Position numbers and translations under genes: made by a program. From Breznakibacter xylanolyticus (GTDB lineage Bacteria > Bacteroidota > Bacteroidia > Bacteroidales > Marinilabiliaceae), in assembly GCF_003254275.1 (NCBI RefSeq), contig NZ_QKZK01000004.1:62001-126000 (forward strand): a stretch of 64,000 nt of DNA, written 5' to 3'. The first letter of the stretch is position 1, and the number at the start of each line of letters is the position of its first letter. Shown in pieces: positions 51,985-60,933 of the stretch. The notes under the pieces were generated by a model. It was not told the DNA's origin. It saw only the letters and a list, made by a program, of their open reading frames with translations, and did not search any database.

Positions 51985-52689
51985 ATGCAACAGTCCGATA
52001 TTCAAATACTCAACGAGCGGTTTCGCAACAGCGACCCGCAAACCATTCTGACCTATTTTATTGAGCACTTGGGCAGTAAAATTGCCCTTTCGTCGAGCCT
52101 GGGTGCCGAAGATCAGGTGCTCACCCACATGGTGGCCGGCATCCATCCCGAAACCAAAATTTTTACCCTCGACACGGGGCGTCTTTTTCCCGAAACGTAC
52201 GACCTCATTGACCGCACCTCCAAACGCTATAAAATCAACATTCAGGTTTATTTTCCCGAGGCCGAAAAAGTGCAGGAAATGGTCAACAAGCACGGCATCA
52301 ACCTGTTTTACGACAGCATCGAACACCGCAAACTCTGTTGCGGCGTGCGCAAGCTCGAGCCCCTCAAACGCGCCTTTGCCGGCCTTCAGGCCTGGATTTG
52401 CGGCCTTCGTGCCGAGCAATCCGTGACCCGCCAGCAAATTGGTGTGGTAGAGTGGGACGAAGGCAACAAACTCATCAAAATAAACCCCCTGGCCCACTGG
52501 ACCGAACAACAGGTGTGGGACTACATCAAGGCCAACAAAATTCCCTACAACCCCTTGCACGACAAGGGCTATCCCAGCATTGGCTGCCTGCCCTGCACCC
52601 GTGCCGTGATGGAGGGCGAAGACGTGCGTGCCGGCCGCTGGTGGTGGGAAAACCCCGACACCAAAGAGTGTGGACTGCACAAGAAATAA
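51985..52689 (+). CDS. cysH: adenylyl-sulfate (APS) reductase, CysH family
   Basis: The 234-residue enzyme reduces activated sulfate to sulfite. It has the PAPS/APS-reductase start with SSSLGAEDQVLTHM, and CCGVRKLEPL together with IGCLPCTRAV, the two cysteine pairs that hold a [4Fe-4S] cluster and mark APS reductases rather than the PAPS type. The catalytic Cys is in KECGLH near the C-terminus. A strong terminator follows. No cysN, cysD, cysC or sulfite-reductase gene is adjacent, so it is separated from the rest of the pathway. Confidence 0.93.
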   Translation: MQQSDIQILNERFRNSDPQTILTYFIEHLGSKIALSSSLGAEDQVLTHMVAGIHPETKIFTLDTGRLFPETYDLIDRTSKRYKINIQVYFPEAEKVQEMVNKHGINLFYDSIEHRKLCCGVRKLEPLKRAFAGLQAWICGLRAEQSVTRQQIGVVEWDEGNKLIKINPLAHWTEQQVWDYIKANKIPYNPLHDKGYPSIGCLPCTRAVMEGEDVRAGRWWWENPDTKECGLHKK

Positions 52690-52709
52690 CTGTCGCTGTG
52701 GGCGATGTT

Positions 52710-52744
52710 AAAGGCTGATGACGTTTGTTCATCAGCCTTTTTTA
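52710..52744 (+). terminator. terminator after cysH
   Basis: The perfect 12-bp stem AAAGGCTGATGA / TCATCAGCCTTT (52710-52721 and 52729-52740) is followed by TTT. Confidence 0.9.
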
Positions 52745-52785
52745 GCGTCCCGTGCGGCAGGGGAACGTTTGGTTTTTATTTTTTG

Positions 52786-52873
52786 ATGCTGATGAAATTA
52801 TAATATGATGCGCATTAAAAAATATTTTCATGCGCATCAAAAAATATAATGATGCGCATGAAATTTATTACCT
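52786..52873. repeat. four 22-bp phased palindromes upstream of the HU-like gene
   Basis: ATGCGCAT occurs at 52808-52815, 52830-52837 and 52852-52859. A degenerate copy ATGCTGAT is at 52786-52793. All are spaced exactly 22 bp apart, about two helical turns, so they lie on one face of the DNA. The sequence between them is A+T-rich (AAAAAATAT). This is the layout of a multi-site operator for a symmetrical DNA-binding protein controlling the HU-like gene 31 bases on. Confidence 0.6.
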
Positions 52874-52903
52874 TTAACCATCTGTTTCATTCATCCTACT
52901 GTC

Positions 52904-53302
52904 ATGTCGGTCAAATACAAAGTAGCATCCACCTACGCCCCGGGCGCAGGAAAAGAAGGTTCAAAGGTGTGGTTTCCCAAAATCACCGGCACCCAACGGG
53001 TGGACATCCGCGAGGTGGCGCGGTTAATTCAGCGCAATTCAAGTGCTACCGAGGGCGATGTGCTCATGATTGTCAACGGGCTGGTGCAGCTCATTCCCGA
53101 GTTGCTCATGCAGGGGTGCACCGTGAACCTCGACGAGCTGGGAACCTTCAGTTTGCATGCCAGTGTGCAATCGGTCGATGCCCCCGACAAGGTCAACAGT
53201 CGGATGATTAATGCCGTGAAAATGCGTTTTCGTCCCTCCAAGCGAATTCAGAAAGAGCTCAAAGGCGCGAAGTTTGTCAAGGTCAGTGATGACGACAAAT
53301 AA
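52904..53302 (+). CDS. HU-family DNA-binding protein, HU-HIG type
   Basis: The 132-residue protein is longer than HU and matches the Bacteroidota 'histone-like' HU_2 type: FPKITGTQRVDIREVARLIQ (about residues 25-44), then LIPELLMQGCTVNLDELGTF, and a basic C-terminal half (KMRFRPSKRIQKELK). HU-like proteins bend and bundle DNA. It has its own regulatory region with phased palindromes, so it may regulate itself. It converges on the radical SAM gene with a 27-base gap. Confidence 0.88.
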   Translation: MSVKYKVASTYAPGAGKEGSKVWFPKITGTQRVDIREVARLIQRNSSATEGDVLMIVNGLVQLIPELLMQGCTVNLDELGTFSLHASVQSVDAPDKVNSRMINAVKMRFRPSKRIQKELKGAKFVKVSDDDK

Positions 53303-53329
53303 CCGTTGCCTCATGCGGGGCGATGACGC

Positions 53330-54361
53330 TTATCGGCGTGCCTCGGGACAGTTGTGACACATGTCGGGAAGCCCTTTTCCACTCACCACTTTATGTCGGA
53401 AGGCGGTTAACTTTTTTGACTGCCATATTTCCCTAGCCCCATTGTGGTTCACATTTCCCAGGGGGAAGTCGCCATTCTTATCGTAACAACAGGGCAGAGC
53501 GGTGCCGTTCCAGGCGATGACCATCGAATGCCATATTTTGAAACATCGGTTTTGATGCCGGCCTTGCATCACCCGTCGGCCATCAATGGTTACATATCGG
53601 CTCAGGCGGGGTTGGGTGGGATGGGTGATGCCCGATGGGGTGTCGTACAGTTGTGCCGTTTTGATGCTCACGCGGTCGATGCCGGGATGGGTGATGAGTT
53701 TTTTGGCCCCTTCAACCTCGTGTTCGTTGTGGGCAAAGACGATGAACTGCACTTCCACGATGGGGCGCTTTTGCCCCAGTTGTTTTTTTGCTCGTTGGAT
53801 GTGTTCGATGGCCTGCATCACCTTGTTGAGGGAGCCGCCCACACGATAGGTCTCGTAGGTGGCTTGCGTGAGCCCGTCGAGCGAAACAATCAGGTGGCTC
53901 AGCCCCGACCGCACCAGGGCTTCGGCCAGCAGGGGCGTCATCAGTTGGGCATTGGTCGATATTGTGGTGACCATCTTACGTTCACGGGCAAGGGTCACCA
54001 TTTTTGCAAGTTGGGGGTGCAGCAGGGGTTCGCCCTGAAGGTAAAGGTTGAGGTGAAAAACGTCGTTGGGCAGATGCTCAAGGATGTGTTGAAAGGTGTG
54101 GAGCGGCATGGTGCCCCCGTTTCGCCCCAGGGAGCCGTTTCCGGTGGGGCACTCGGGACAGCGCAGATTGCAGGCCGTGCCCGGTTCGATAGACACGGCG
54201 TAGGGGTTGCCCCAACTCGTGACGGTACTAAAAAGCCGGCTATGGGTATAGCCGGCCATGACTTTAAGGAGATTGACCATTCGCCCCGGCGTGAGGATGC
54301 TCACATATTGCCATGCCTGCCTGTGGGCGACGATAATGCGTTTGGCGACGATGCTCATCAT
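53330..54361 (-). CDS. radical SAM/SPASM-domain protein
   Basis: The 343-residue protein has the radical SAM motif CNLRCPEC (C64, C68, C71), the GGE-like LYLQGEPLLH and NAQLMTPLLA typical of the core barrel. A C-terminal SPASM-like segment has Cys in CFKIWHSMVIAWNGTALPCCYDKNGD and CHNCPE, the extra iron-sulfur ligands. Members modify peptides or proteins. No precursor-peptide gene is evident. It is coupled by a 4-base overlap to the upstream OmpA-like gene. Confidence 0.9.
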   Translation of the reverse strand: MMSIVAKRIIVAHRQAWQYVSILTPGRMVNLLKVMAGYTHSRLFSTVTSWGNPYAVSIEPGTACNLRCPECPTGNGSLGRNGGTMPLHTFQHILEHLPNDVFHLNLYLQGEPLLHPQLAKMVTLARERKMVTTISTNAQLMTPLLAEALVRSGLSHLIVSLDGLTQATYETYRVGGSLNKVMQAIEHIQRAKKQLGQKRPIVEVQFIVFAHNEHEVEGAKKLITHPGIDRVSIKTAQLYDTPSGITHPTQPRLSRYVTIDGRRVMQGRHQNRCFKIWHSMVIAWNGTALPCCYDKNGDFPLGNVNHNGAREIWQSKKLTAFRHKVVSGKGLPDMCHNCPEARR

Positions 54362-55362
54362 TGACCGATGATGTCAAACAGTTTGTCCATGTCGGGGGTG
54401 AGGATGATTTCGGTGCGACGGTTTTTTTGACGGGCGGCTGGCGTGGTGCCTGCCAGTGCCGGTTGTGAGTCGGCACGTCCGGCCGCCATCACCCGTGAGG
54501 GCGCTATTTTTTTGTTTTGCATGATGATGCGAGCCACGGCGGTGGCGCGTTTCACGCTCAAGTCCCAGTTGTCAATCAGCACACCGCTTTTATAGGGAAC
54601 GTCATCGGTATGTCCTTCCACCACAATTTGAATGTCGGATTTCGACTCCAGCGCCACGGCCAGTTTTTGCAAGGCCGATGCGCCCTGGGCATTCACCTCG
54701 TAACTGCCCGAGGCAAACAGCAGCTTTTCTTCCATCGACACATACACCTTGCCATTTTTGATGTGCACATTCAGCTCATCGGAGCTGAAGCCGGTCAGGG
54801 CGCCGGCAATGCTCTGGCGGAGGGCGTTCATGGCACTGTCTTTGCGCGATAGGGCCGACTCGAGTTGCAGCAGACGCTGGTTTTGCGCCGTCATTTCGGC
54901 ACGGGCGCGTTCCAGCTCGGCGATGGCCTTTTGCAGTTCGGCTTTTTTCAGGTTGCCATCTTTCTCGGCCTTGCGCAGGGCATCTTCACGTTTGTTGAGG
55001 TCGTATTGCAGTTTCTGAAGATCGGCCATCAACAACGCGGTTTGATCTTCGTTTTGTTTGCGGAGCTGCTGGTTGAGCAGGCGGCCGGCCTCTTCCAGTT
55101 CGCGTATGCGTTGCTGCTCGCCGGTCATCGCCTCGTAAAGCCGCAGGGAGTCGGCCACCAGTTGATCGACTTTGGCGCGGCTGCGTTTGAGGTTGCCTTC
55201 GCATTCGCGGGCGCGTGCCTGGCAATCGTCCAAATCGACACTCTTTTGCTGAAGCTCGGCTTCGGCAGCGTTTTTGCGCGACTCCATGTCGCGGAATTGT
55301 TTCAGGGGCACACAGGCAGTGAACAATGCCAGTATCGAAATCGCTATCAGGTGTCGTTTCAT
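54358..55362 (-). CDS. OmpA-family lipoprotein with coiled coil
   Basis: The 334-residue protein has a lipoprotein signal (FTACVP, Cys at 17), a long coiled coil from about 25 to 185, and a C-terminal OmpA domain (IQIVVEGHTDDVPY ... RVMAAGRADSQPA ... RRTEIIL) that binds peptidoglycan. It probably tethers the outer membrane to the wall. The radical SAM gene overlaps its end by 4 bases. Its leader holds a strong hairpin. Confidence 0.9.
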   Translation of the reverse strand: MKRHLIAISILALFTACVPLKQFRDMESRKNAAEAELQQKSVDLDDCQARARECEGNLKRSRAKVDQLVADSLRLYEAMTGEQQRIRELEEAGRLLNQQLRKQNEDQTALLMADLQKLQYDLNKREDALRKAEKDGNLKKAELQKAIAELERARAEMTAQNQRLLQLESALSRKDSAMNALRQSIAGALTGFSSDELNVHIKNGKVYVSMEEKLLFASGSYEVNAQGASALQKLAVALESKSDIQIVVEGHTDDVPYKSGVLIDNWDLSVKRATAVARIIMQNKKIAPSRVMAAGRADSQPALAGTTPAARQKNRRTEIILTPDMDKLFDIIGQ

Positions 55363-55376
55363 GTTTTATTTGTTTA

Positions 55377-55410
55377 GCCCCTCATCTCCAAGTGGGGATG
55401 TCAGAGGGGC
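55377..55410. repeat. REP-like palindrome in the leader of the OmpA gene
   Basis: Outer stem GCCCCTC (55377-55383) / GAGGGGC (55404-55410) and inner stem ATCTCC / GGGGAT (one G-T pair) close on the loop AAGT. It sits 15 bases upstream of the reverse-strand OmpA start. Its sequence resembles a scattered GCCCCTC-type repeat of Bacteroidota (recollection). Confidence 0.55.
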
Positions 55411-55660
55411 GGATTTTTATGTCGTATCAGTTATCGGATGTGCTCTGCTATCAATTCTTTTGAGTTATCTGCATTGATATTATTACCCAAACCAACTCAG
55501 CGCCTTTCTTGGCATAGCCAAGCGACTGCGTCGATTAGCGTCTCAGCGTTTATTTTGACTCTGATGTGCTTTTGAACCTCTTGTGTAGGCAATTTGTTTT
55601 TGCGAAAAACGTGTAAATATAATTTGCAATTCCCGAACCTCCCAAAATAAATAATCAAAA
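55411..55660. other. non-coding gap between OmpA-like gene and dxs
   Basis: No gene recognised. A CGTCGATTAGCG..CGCCTTTC area near 55500-55550 has a weak GCGTCTCAGCG repeat. The only convincing signal in the divergent region is the dxs promoter at 55666. Confidence 0.35.
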
Positions 55661-55665
55661 CATTG

Positions 55666-55673
55666 TATCTTTG
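55666..55673 (+). promoter_or_regulatory. -7 promoter element for dxs
   Basis: TATCTTTG is an exact TAnnTTTG match, 21 bases before the dxs ATG at 55694. Confidence 0.7.
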
Positions 55674-55693
55674 CCAACTCTTAAGCTACCCCG

Positions 55694-57631
55694 ATGAATC
55701 AGGCCAAACACCCGTTGCTCGACCATATCAGCTACCCCTCGGATTTGAAAAAATTGTCCGAGAGCGATTTGCCACAGGTGTGCGACGAGTTGCGCGATTT
55801 TATCATCGATGCCGTGGCCTGCAACCCGGCTCACTTCGGGGCCAGCCTGGGGGTGGTGGAGCTCACCGTGGCTCTGCATTATGTGTTCAACACCCCCGAC
55901 GACAAGCTCATTTGGGACGTGGGGCATCAGGCCTACGGCCATAAAATCCTCACCGGACGACGCGAACAGTTTCATTCCAACCGCAAATACAACGGGCTGA
56001 GTGGTTTTCCCAATATCTTTGAGAGTGAGTACGATGCCTTTACCGTAGGGCACTCTTCGACCTCCATTTCGGCAGGATTGGGAATGGCCATGGCCAATAA
56101 GCTCGATGGCAACAGCAGCCGTCAGGTGGTGGCTGTGATTGGCGATGGCTCTATGACCGCCGGGATGGCTTTTGAAGCGCTCAACAACATGGGCATTTCT
56201 AAAAGCAACATGCTGGTGATTCTTAACGATAACAACATGGCCATCGACCCCAGCGTGGGTGGCCTGAGCGAATATCTGGTGGACATTGCCACCTCTCGTA
56301 CTTACAACCGTTTGCGCGACGATTTTATACGGGGACTCGAAAAGATGAAGCTGGCCGGACCCCGCTCGCGCGAGATGATCGGGAAGTTTAATAACACCAT
56401 CAAGAGCCTGTTGACCCGTCAAACCAACATCTTCGAAGGGCTTAACGTGCGTTATTTCGGGCCGGTCGATGGCCATGATGTGTTGCATTTGACCAAAGTT
56501 CTGTCCGATTTGAAGAATATTCCCGGACCCAAAGTGTTGCACGTCATCACCAAAAAAGGAAAAGGGTTTAAGCTGGCCGAGGAGAACCAAACCGCCTGGC
56601 ATGCCACCGGCGTAAAGTTCGACAAGCTCACCGGCGAGAAAGTGGAAGTGGTTTCGGAACGTCCCAAGCCGCTTCGTTATCAGGATGTGTTTGGGCACAC
56701 CATGGTAGAGCTGGCGCGTGCCAACGATCGCATTGTGGGCGTGACCCCCGCCATGCCTTCGGGATGCAGCCTTAACATTATGATGGCCGCCATGCCCGAT
56801 CGGGCTTATGATGTGGGCATTGCCGAGCAGCACGCCGTTACCTTTTCGGCCGGCATGGCAATTTCGGGTTATGTGCCCTTTTGCAACATCTATTCTACAT
56901 TTATGCAGCGCGCCTACGATCAGGTGATTCACGACGTGGCGCTGCAGAACCTTCGCGTGGTTTTTTGTCTCGACCGGGGTGGGCTCGTGGGGGCCGATGG
57001 TGCCACTCATCACGGCGCATACGATTTGGCTTATTTTCGTGCCATCCCCAACATCATTGTGTCGGCTCCCATGGATGAGCGTGAGTTGCGCAACCTGATG
57101 TACACGGCACAATTGCCGGGGGGCAAAGGCGCTTTCAGCATTCGCTACCCGCGTGGCAACGGGGTGTGGCTCGACTGGCAGATGCCCTTCGAGGAGATTC
57201 CCGTGGGGAAAGGCCGTTTGCTGTCGCAGGGATACGACTTGGCCTTTATCACCATCGGGCATGTGGGCAACAAGGTGGCTCAGGTGGTCGATACTCTCAA
57301 AGCGTCGGGCATTACATGCACGCATGTCGATTTACGTTTTGTCAAGCCCATTGATGAGGCGTTGTTGCACGACGTTTTTCGACGTCACAACAAGGTCATT
57401 ACCGTTGAAGACGGAACCATTGTTGGCGGCATGGGCAGTGCTGTCATCGAATTTATGGTCGAAAACGGTTACAGCGCCACCGTGAAACGTCTGGGCATTC
57501 CCGATCGTTTTGTAGAGCATGGCACGCAGTTGGAACTTTACCACGAATGCGGGTACGATAAGGAGGGCATCTTGAATGCTGTGTCGGCGTTATTGGGCAA
57601 GCCCTTGCCTCATGCGGTGGTTGCGCTCTGA
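55694..57631 (+). CDS. dxs: 1-deoxy-D-xylulose-5-phosphate synthase
   Basis: The 645-residue thiamine-diphosphate enzyme condenses pyruvate and glyceraldehyde-3-phosphate, the first step of the MEP isoprenoid pathway. The motifs DVGHQAYGHKILTGR, GDGSMTAGMAFEALNN (TPP/Mg2+) and YDVGIAEQHAVTFSAGMA are typical. The HGAYDLAYFR stretch and the C-terminal transketolase domain are complete. It ends inside the convergent nitrilase-fusion gene (22 shared bases). The polyprenyl synthase at 23-24 kb uses its products. Confidence 0.97.
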   Translation: MNQAKHPLLDHISYPSDLKKLSESDLPQVCDELRDFIIDAVACNPAHFGASLGVVELTVALHYVFNTPDDKLIWDVGHQAYGHKILTGRREQFHSNRKYNGLSGFPNIFESEYDAFTVGHSSTSISAGLGMAMANKLDGNSSRQVVAVIGDGSMTAGMAFEALNNMGISKSNMLVILNDNNMAIDPSVGGLSEYLVDIATSRTYNRLRDDFIRGLEKMKLAGPRSREMIGKFNNTIKSLLTRQTNIFEGLNVRYFGPVDGHDVLHLTKVLSDLKNIPGPKVLHVITKKGKGFKLAEENQTAWHATGVKFDKLTGEKVEVVSERPKPLRYQDVFGHTMVELARANDRIVGVTPAMPSGCSLNIMMAAMPDRAYDVGIAEQHAVTFSAGMAISGYVPFCNIYSTFMQRAYDQVIHDVALQNLRVVFCLDRGGLVGADGATHHGAYDLAYFRAIPNIIVSAPMDERELRNLMYTAQLPGGKGAFSIRYPRGNGVWLDWQMPFEEIPVGKGRLLSQGYDLAFITIGHVGNKVAQVVDTLKASGITCTHVDLRFVKPIDEALLHDVFRRHNKVITVEDGTIVGGMGSAVIEFMVENGYSATVKRLGIPDRFVEHGTQLELYHECGYDKEGILNAVSALLGKPLPHAVVAL

Positions 57632-59163
57632 TTTCCGGTTTTTTTTTTCATTTTTATTTCAAACAAGTCGCTGCGTCGGTTTTTGAGGTTGCGCACGCTG
57701 CCGTGTTGATGCAATTCCCTGAGCATGTCCAAATCGACATCCACCAAAAGAATCATTTCGGTGTTTGGGGTGGTTTCGGCTTTGACGCCATTGGACGGGA
57801 AAGCGAAGTCGCAGGGCGTGAACACCATCGATTGGGCGTATTGAATGTCCATGTTGTGCACCTTGGGCAGGTTGCCCACGCTGCCGGCAATGGCCACATA
57901 GCACTCGTTTTCGATGGCTCGTGACTGTGCGCAGTGACGCACGCGCGAAAAAGCATTTTGCGTGTCGGTCAGAAAGGGAACAAATAGGATTTCCATCCCT
58001 TGGTCGGCCAGAATGCGCCCCAGTTCCGGGAATTCGACATCGTAGCATATCAGGATGCCGATTTTGCCGCAGTCGGTATCGAAGGTTTTAATCTGGTTGC
58101 CGCCCTGCAAGCCCCAAATGCGCGCTTCGTCGGGCGTGACGTGAATTTTCTCGAACGAGTCGCGTGTGCCATCTCTGCGGCACAGATAACCCACGTTGTG
58201 CAGTTGATGGTCTTGAAGCTGCGGCATGCTTCCGGTAATGATGTTGATGTTGTACGAAACGGCCAGTTCCGAAAAGGTCTGGAGCAGCCGGTCGGTGTGT
58301 CTGGCCAACTCACGGATGGCTTCGGGCTCCGACAGGTGGTTGTTTTCGGCCATGAGAGGGGCGTTAAAAAATTCGGGAAACAGGGCAAAGTCGGCCCGGT
58401 AGCCCGATACGGCATCAATGAAAAATTCGGCCTGTTGCATCAGTTCTTCCGTATTGCGATAGGGGCGCATTTGCCATTGTATCAGCCCCAGTCGAACGAT
58501 GCGTTTGGTGGCGATGGTGGGCTGGCCGGGCTTTTCGTAGTAGATGTTGTCCCACTTCAATAACACGGCGTATTCTTTCGACTCTTTGTCGCCCTCCAGA
58601 TAGCCCTGCAAAATTTTGTAGGGGTGAAAGTCGTTTGAGAGTTGAAAGTCGAGCACCGGATCGTGTATTTCTTTGTGTTTTACCTGCTCGATGTATTCTT
58701 TCGGGGTCATCCGCTCGGCATACTTGTGGTAGTTGGGAATGCGTCCGCCAAAGGCGATGCCCTTGAGGTTGAGCCGTTCGCACAAGTCTTTGCGGTAGTC
58801 GTAAAGCCGTCGTCCCAGGCGAAGCCCCCGGAATTTGGGGCGAATAAACACGTCGATGCCATACAGGGTATCGCCATCGGCCTGATGGGTGTTAAAGGTC
58901 AGGTTGCCTGTGATTTCGCGGTAGGTGTGCTGGTTTTCAAAGCGGCCGTAATTCACAATAATCGACAGCGCGCATCCGGCAAACTCGTTGTTGACCCACA
59001 CCACCACCTGACCTTCCGGAAACTTGTTGAGCAGTGTTTCGATGTGTTGCTTTTGCCAGTAGGCGTTGGGCATATGGGCATACGACTCAATCATGGCCGC
59101 TTTTAATTCGTCGTATTCATCTATTTTCAACAGCGCCAATTCGATGGTTTCGATTTTTCCCAT
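57610..59163 (-). CDS. GNAT acetyltransferase / carbon-nitrogen hydrolase fusion
   Basis: The 517-residue protein has an N-terminal GNAT-like domain (about residues 1-210; GIDVFIRPKFRGLRLGRRLYDYRKDL) and a C-terminal nitrilase domain from about 225. The Glu-Lys-Cys triad of the nitrilase family is visible: Glu in ALFPEFFNAPL, Lys in SFEKIHVTPDE, Cys in GILICYDVEFPEL. Such fusions occur in several phyla. The two halves may act in sequence on an amide-containing metabolite (inference). Its end overlaps dxs by 22 bases. Confidence 0.9.
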   Translation of the reverse strand: MGKIETIELALLKIDEYDELKAAMIESYAHMPNAYWQKQHIETLLNKFPEGQVVVWVNNEFAGCALSIIVNYGRFENQHTYREITGNLTFNTHQADGDTLYGIDVFIRPKFRGLRLGRRLYDYRKDLCERLNLKGIAFGGRIPNYHKYAERMTPKEYIEQVKHKEIHDPVLDFQLSNDFHPYKILQGYLEGDKESKEYAVLLKWDNIYYEKPGQPTIATKRIVRLGLIQWQMRPYRNTEELMQQAEFFIDAVSGYRADFALFPEFFNAPLMAENNHLSEPEAIRELARHTDRLLQTFSELAVSYNINIITGSMPQLQDHQLHNVGYLCRRDGTRDSFEKIHVTPDEARIWGLQGGNQIKTFDTDCGKIGILICYDVEFPELGRILADQGMEILFVPFLTDTQNAFSRVRHCAQSRAIENECYVAIAGSVGNLPKVHNMDIQYAQSMVFTPCDFAFPSNGVKAETTPNTEMILLVDVDLDMLRELHQHGSVRNLKNRRSDLFEIKMKKKTGNQSATTA

Positions 59164-59296
59164 GGTATCGGAATTTTAGATCCCATCAATTTAAGGTTTT
59201 TACATTTTATTGGAAAGGAGAATTGCGCTCTTGGGGGCATCAGGAAAATTGTTTGACAGCGGGTCGTTTTTACGGTAATTTTATAATCAGCGAGTA

Positions 59297-59303
59297 GAGG
59301 AGG
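59297..59303 (+). promoter_or_regulatory. strong Shine-Dalgarno before the L,D-transpeptidase gene
   Basis: GAGGAGG lies 4 bases before the ATG at 59308. Such a perfect Shine-Dalgarno is rare in this window, where most genes lack one, and supports this start. Confidence 0.65.
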
Positions 59304-59307
59304 CGTT

Positions 59308-60906
59308 ATGAAGGGGAGAGGATGCATAGCAAAAGTAGGAGGTTGGGCTTTGATGTGTGCCATTTCAATGACCGGTTGTGATGTGGGATTGTCGCATCCG
59401 CTTCCCATGTCAACGGTTGATTCTTCTGTTTTGTTTGAGGATTGTGTGACTCAGGCATTGGCCGATGTGCCCAATGGTTCGGCGCTTGATTCGTTGATGG
59501 TGACTGTTTTGGCCGATGTGTATGCCCGTCATGATAATTTGTTGTGGGTGAGAGCCGGGCATCCCACGGCTGCTTCCCTCAAATCGGCTCAGTTGCTTCG
59601 CCGGAGCTGGCATTATGGATTGCCTCCATGGTGGTATCATGTGCCTGAACGGTTTGCGGGAGCTGATTCAATATTCTCGGAGATGAGCTTTCAGGCACAG
59701 GTACTTGATGATGTGTTGATGTCGTTGCACATGATGCGTTTTCTTTTGCATGTTTCAAAGGGTGTCCAGTCGGGGCATTTTGCGCATTGGGGCGACATCG
59801 ATTCATTGATTGTTCCCGAACTCCTTTCCCTGGCTCAATCGAATCATCCCATTGACATTGTGAAGAAATTGGAGCCTCAATCCCCTTTTTATCTTCAGAT
59901 GAAATCTGCGCTGCCTCTGTTTGATGTCTTTTTCGATCATTTTTTGGTTTGTGATCACGATGTGACCGAATTGGAACGAAATGCCGTGTGGCGGACGTTG
60001 CAAACCTCAGGGTTTTATAGGAGTGATATAATGGGCGATGATGCTTTGTTTGCGATGATGCTCGCCTCGTGGCAAAAGGAGAACCGTATGTTGCCATCGG
60101 GTGAGCTCGACTTTTTGAGCCGCAAAGTGTTGTGGGAGTTAGCGATGCAGAATTTTATGAAAGTATCGCTCAATATGGAGCGTATACGTCAACAACCGCC
60201 CCACACGCGCGATTATCTTTGGGTCAATATCCCCGAGTTTAAGCTCTATGCATGTCGAAGCAATCGGTTGGTTGAGCAGTGGAAAGTGATTGTAGGTCAG
60301 CCCAAAACACCCACGCCCGTCTTATCCAGTTCCATGAGTCATGTGCTCACTTATCCGCAGTGGAACATTCCACCGAGCATCGTGGTGGGTGAGGTGTTGC
60401 CCGACATGCGACGCGACCCGCTGTATCTTCAAAAGAAAGGATATGTCATTACCAATTGGCGTGGCGAACAGCTTCAACCCGAATCTGTTTCAATTTATTC
60501 CTATTCGCTCAACAACCATCCTTATAACATCATGCAGCCACCGGGGAGCGACAATGCTTTGGGTGTGTTGAAATTTATGTTCGACAATGACAAAACCGTT
60601 TATTTGCACGATACCAACTCAAGGCGCTTGTTTGAAAGGAATTACAGGGCTTTATCGCATGGGTGCATACGGGTGAACGAGCCGCATCGCCTGGCTGAGT
60701 ATTTGCTGGACAGAGATTCTGAGTCGATCATGTATAAGCAGTTGGCCGCCAAACGAAGCGGTTACATCAGGGTGAAGGATACCGTAGGCATTTACTTACG
60801 CTATCTTACTTGTCGTGTCGATGATAACGGTGCTCTGATTCTTATTCCCGATATTTATCATCGCGATGATCATGAGTTGCAAGCGTTTTTAAGTGCCAGT
60901 GAATGA
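59308..60906 (+). CDS. L,D-transpeptidase (YcbB-like) lipoprotein
   Basis: The 532-residue protein has a lipoprotein-type signal (SMTGC, Cys at 24). The C-terminal YkuD domain has the catalytic motif ALSHGCIRVNEP, the Cys-containing signature of L,D-transpeptidases that make 3-3 peptidoglycan cross-links or attach lipoproteins. The middle part (DDALFAMMLASWQKENRML, then LDFLSRKVLWEL) looks like a worn peptidoglycan-binding domain, as in YcbB, with scaffold segments before it. Substrate side is the periplasm. The neighbour is ftsX (convergent). Confidence 0.9.
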   Translation: MKGRGCIAKVGGWALMCAISMTGCDVGLSHPLPMSTVDSSVLFEDCVTQALADVPNGSALDSLMVTVLADVYARHDNLLWVRAGHPTAASLKSAQLLRRSWHYGLPPWWYHVPERFAGADSIFSEMSFQAQVLDDVLMSLHMMRFLLHVSKGVQSGHFAHWGDIDSLIVPELLSLAQSNHPIDIVKKLEPQSPFYLQMKSALPLFDVFFDHFLVCDHDVTELERNAVWRTLQTSGFYRSDIMGDDALFAMMLASWQKENRMLPSGELDFLSRKVLWELAMQNFMKVSLNMERIRQQPPHTRDYLWVNIPEFKLYACRSNRLVEQWKVIVGQPKTPTPVLSSSMSHVLTYPQWNIPPSIVVGEVLPDMRRDPLYLQKKGYVITNWRGEQLQPESVSIYSYSLNNHPYNIMQPPGSDNALGVLKFMFDNDKTVYLHDTNSRRLFERNYRALSHGCIRVNEPHRLAEYLLDRDSESIMYKQLAAKRSGYIRVKDTVGIYLRYLTCRVDDNGALILIPDIYHRDDHELQAFLSASE

Positions 60907-60933
60907 TTGTTGGTATGTGAATCTCTTCTTTAG

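Noticed and set aside
51940-52680. Open frame antisense to cysH
   Set aside because: cysH carries the [4Fe-4S] cysteine pairs and a promoter. The reverse frame is an artefact of G+C-rich codons.
53444-54364. Open frame antisense to the radical SAM gene
   Set aside because: The radical SAM protein has its cysteine motifs and correct length; the antisense translation shows no protein-like pattern.
55655-57325. 556-codon open frame antisense to dxs
   Set aside because: dxs is full length with all its motifs. The reverse frame has a His/Val/Gln-rich composition and no promoter of its own.
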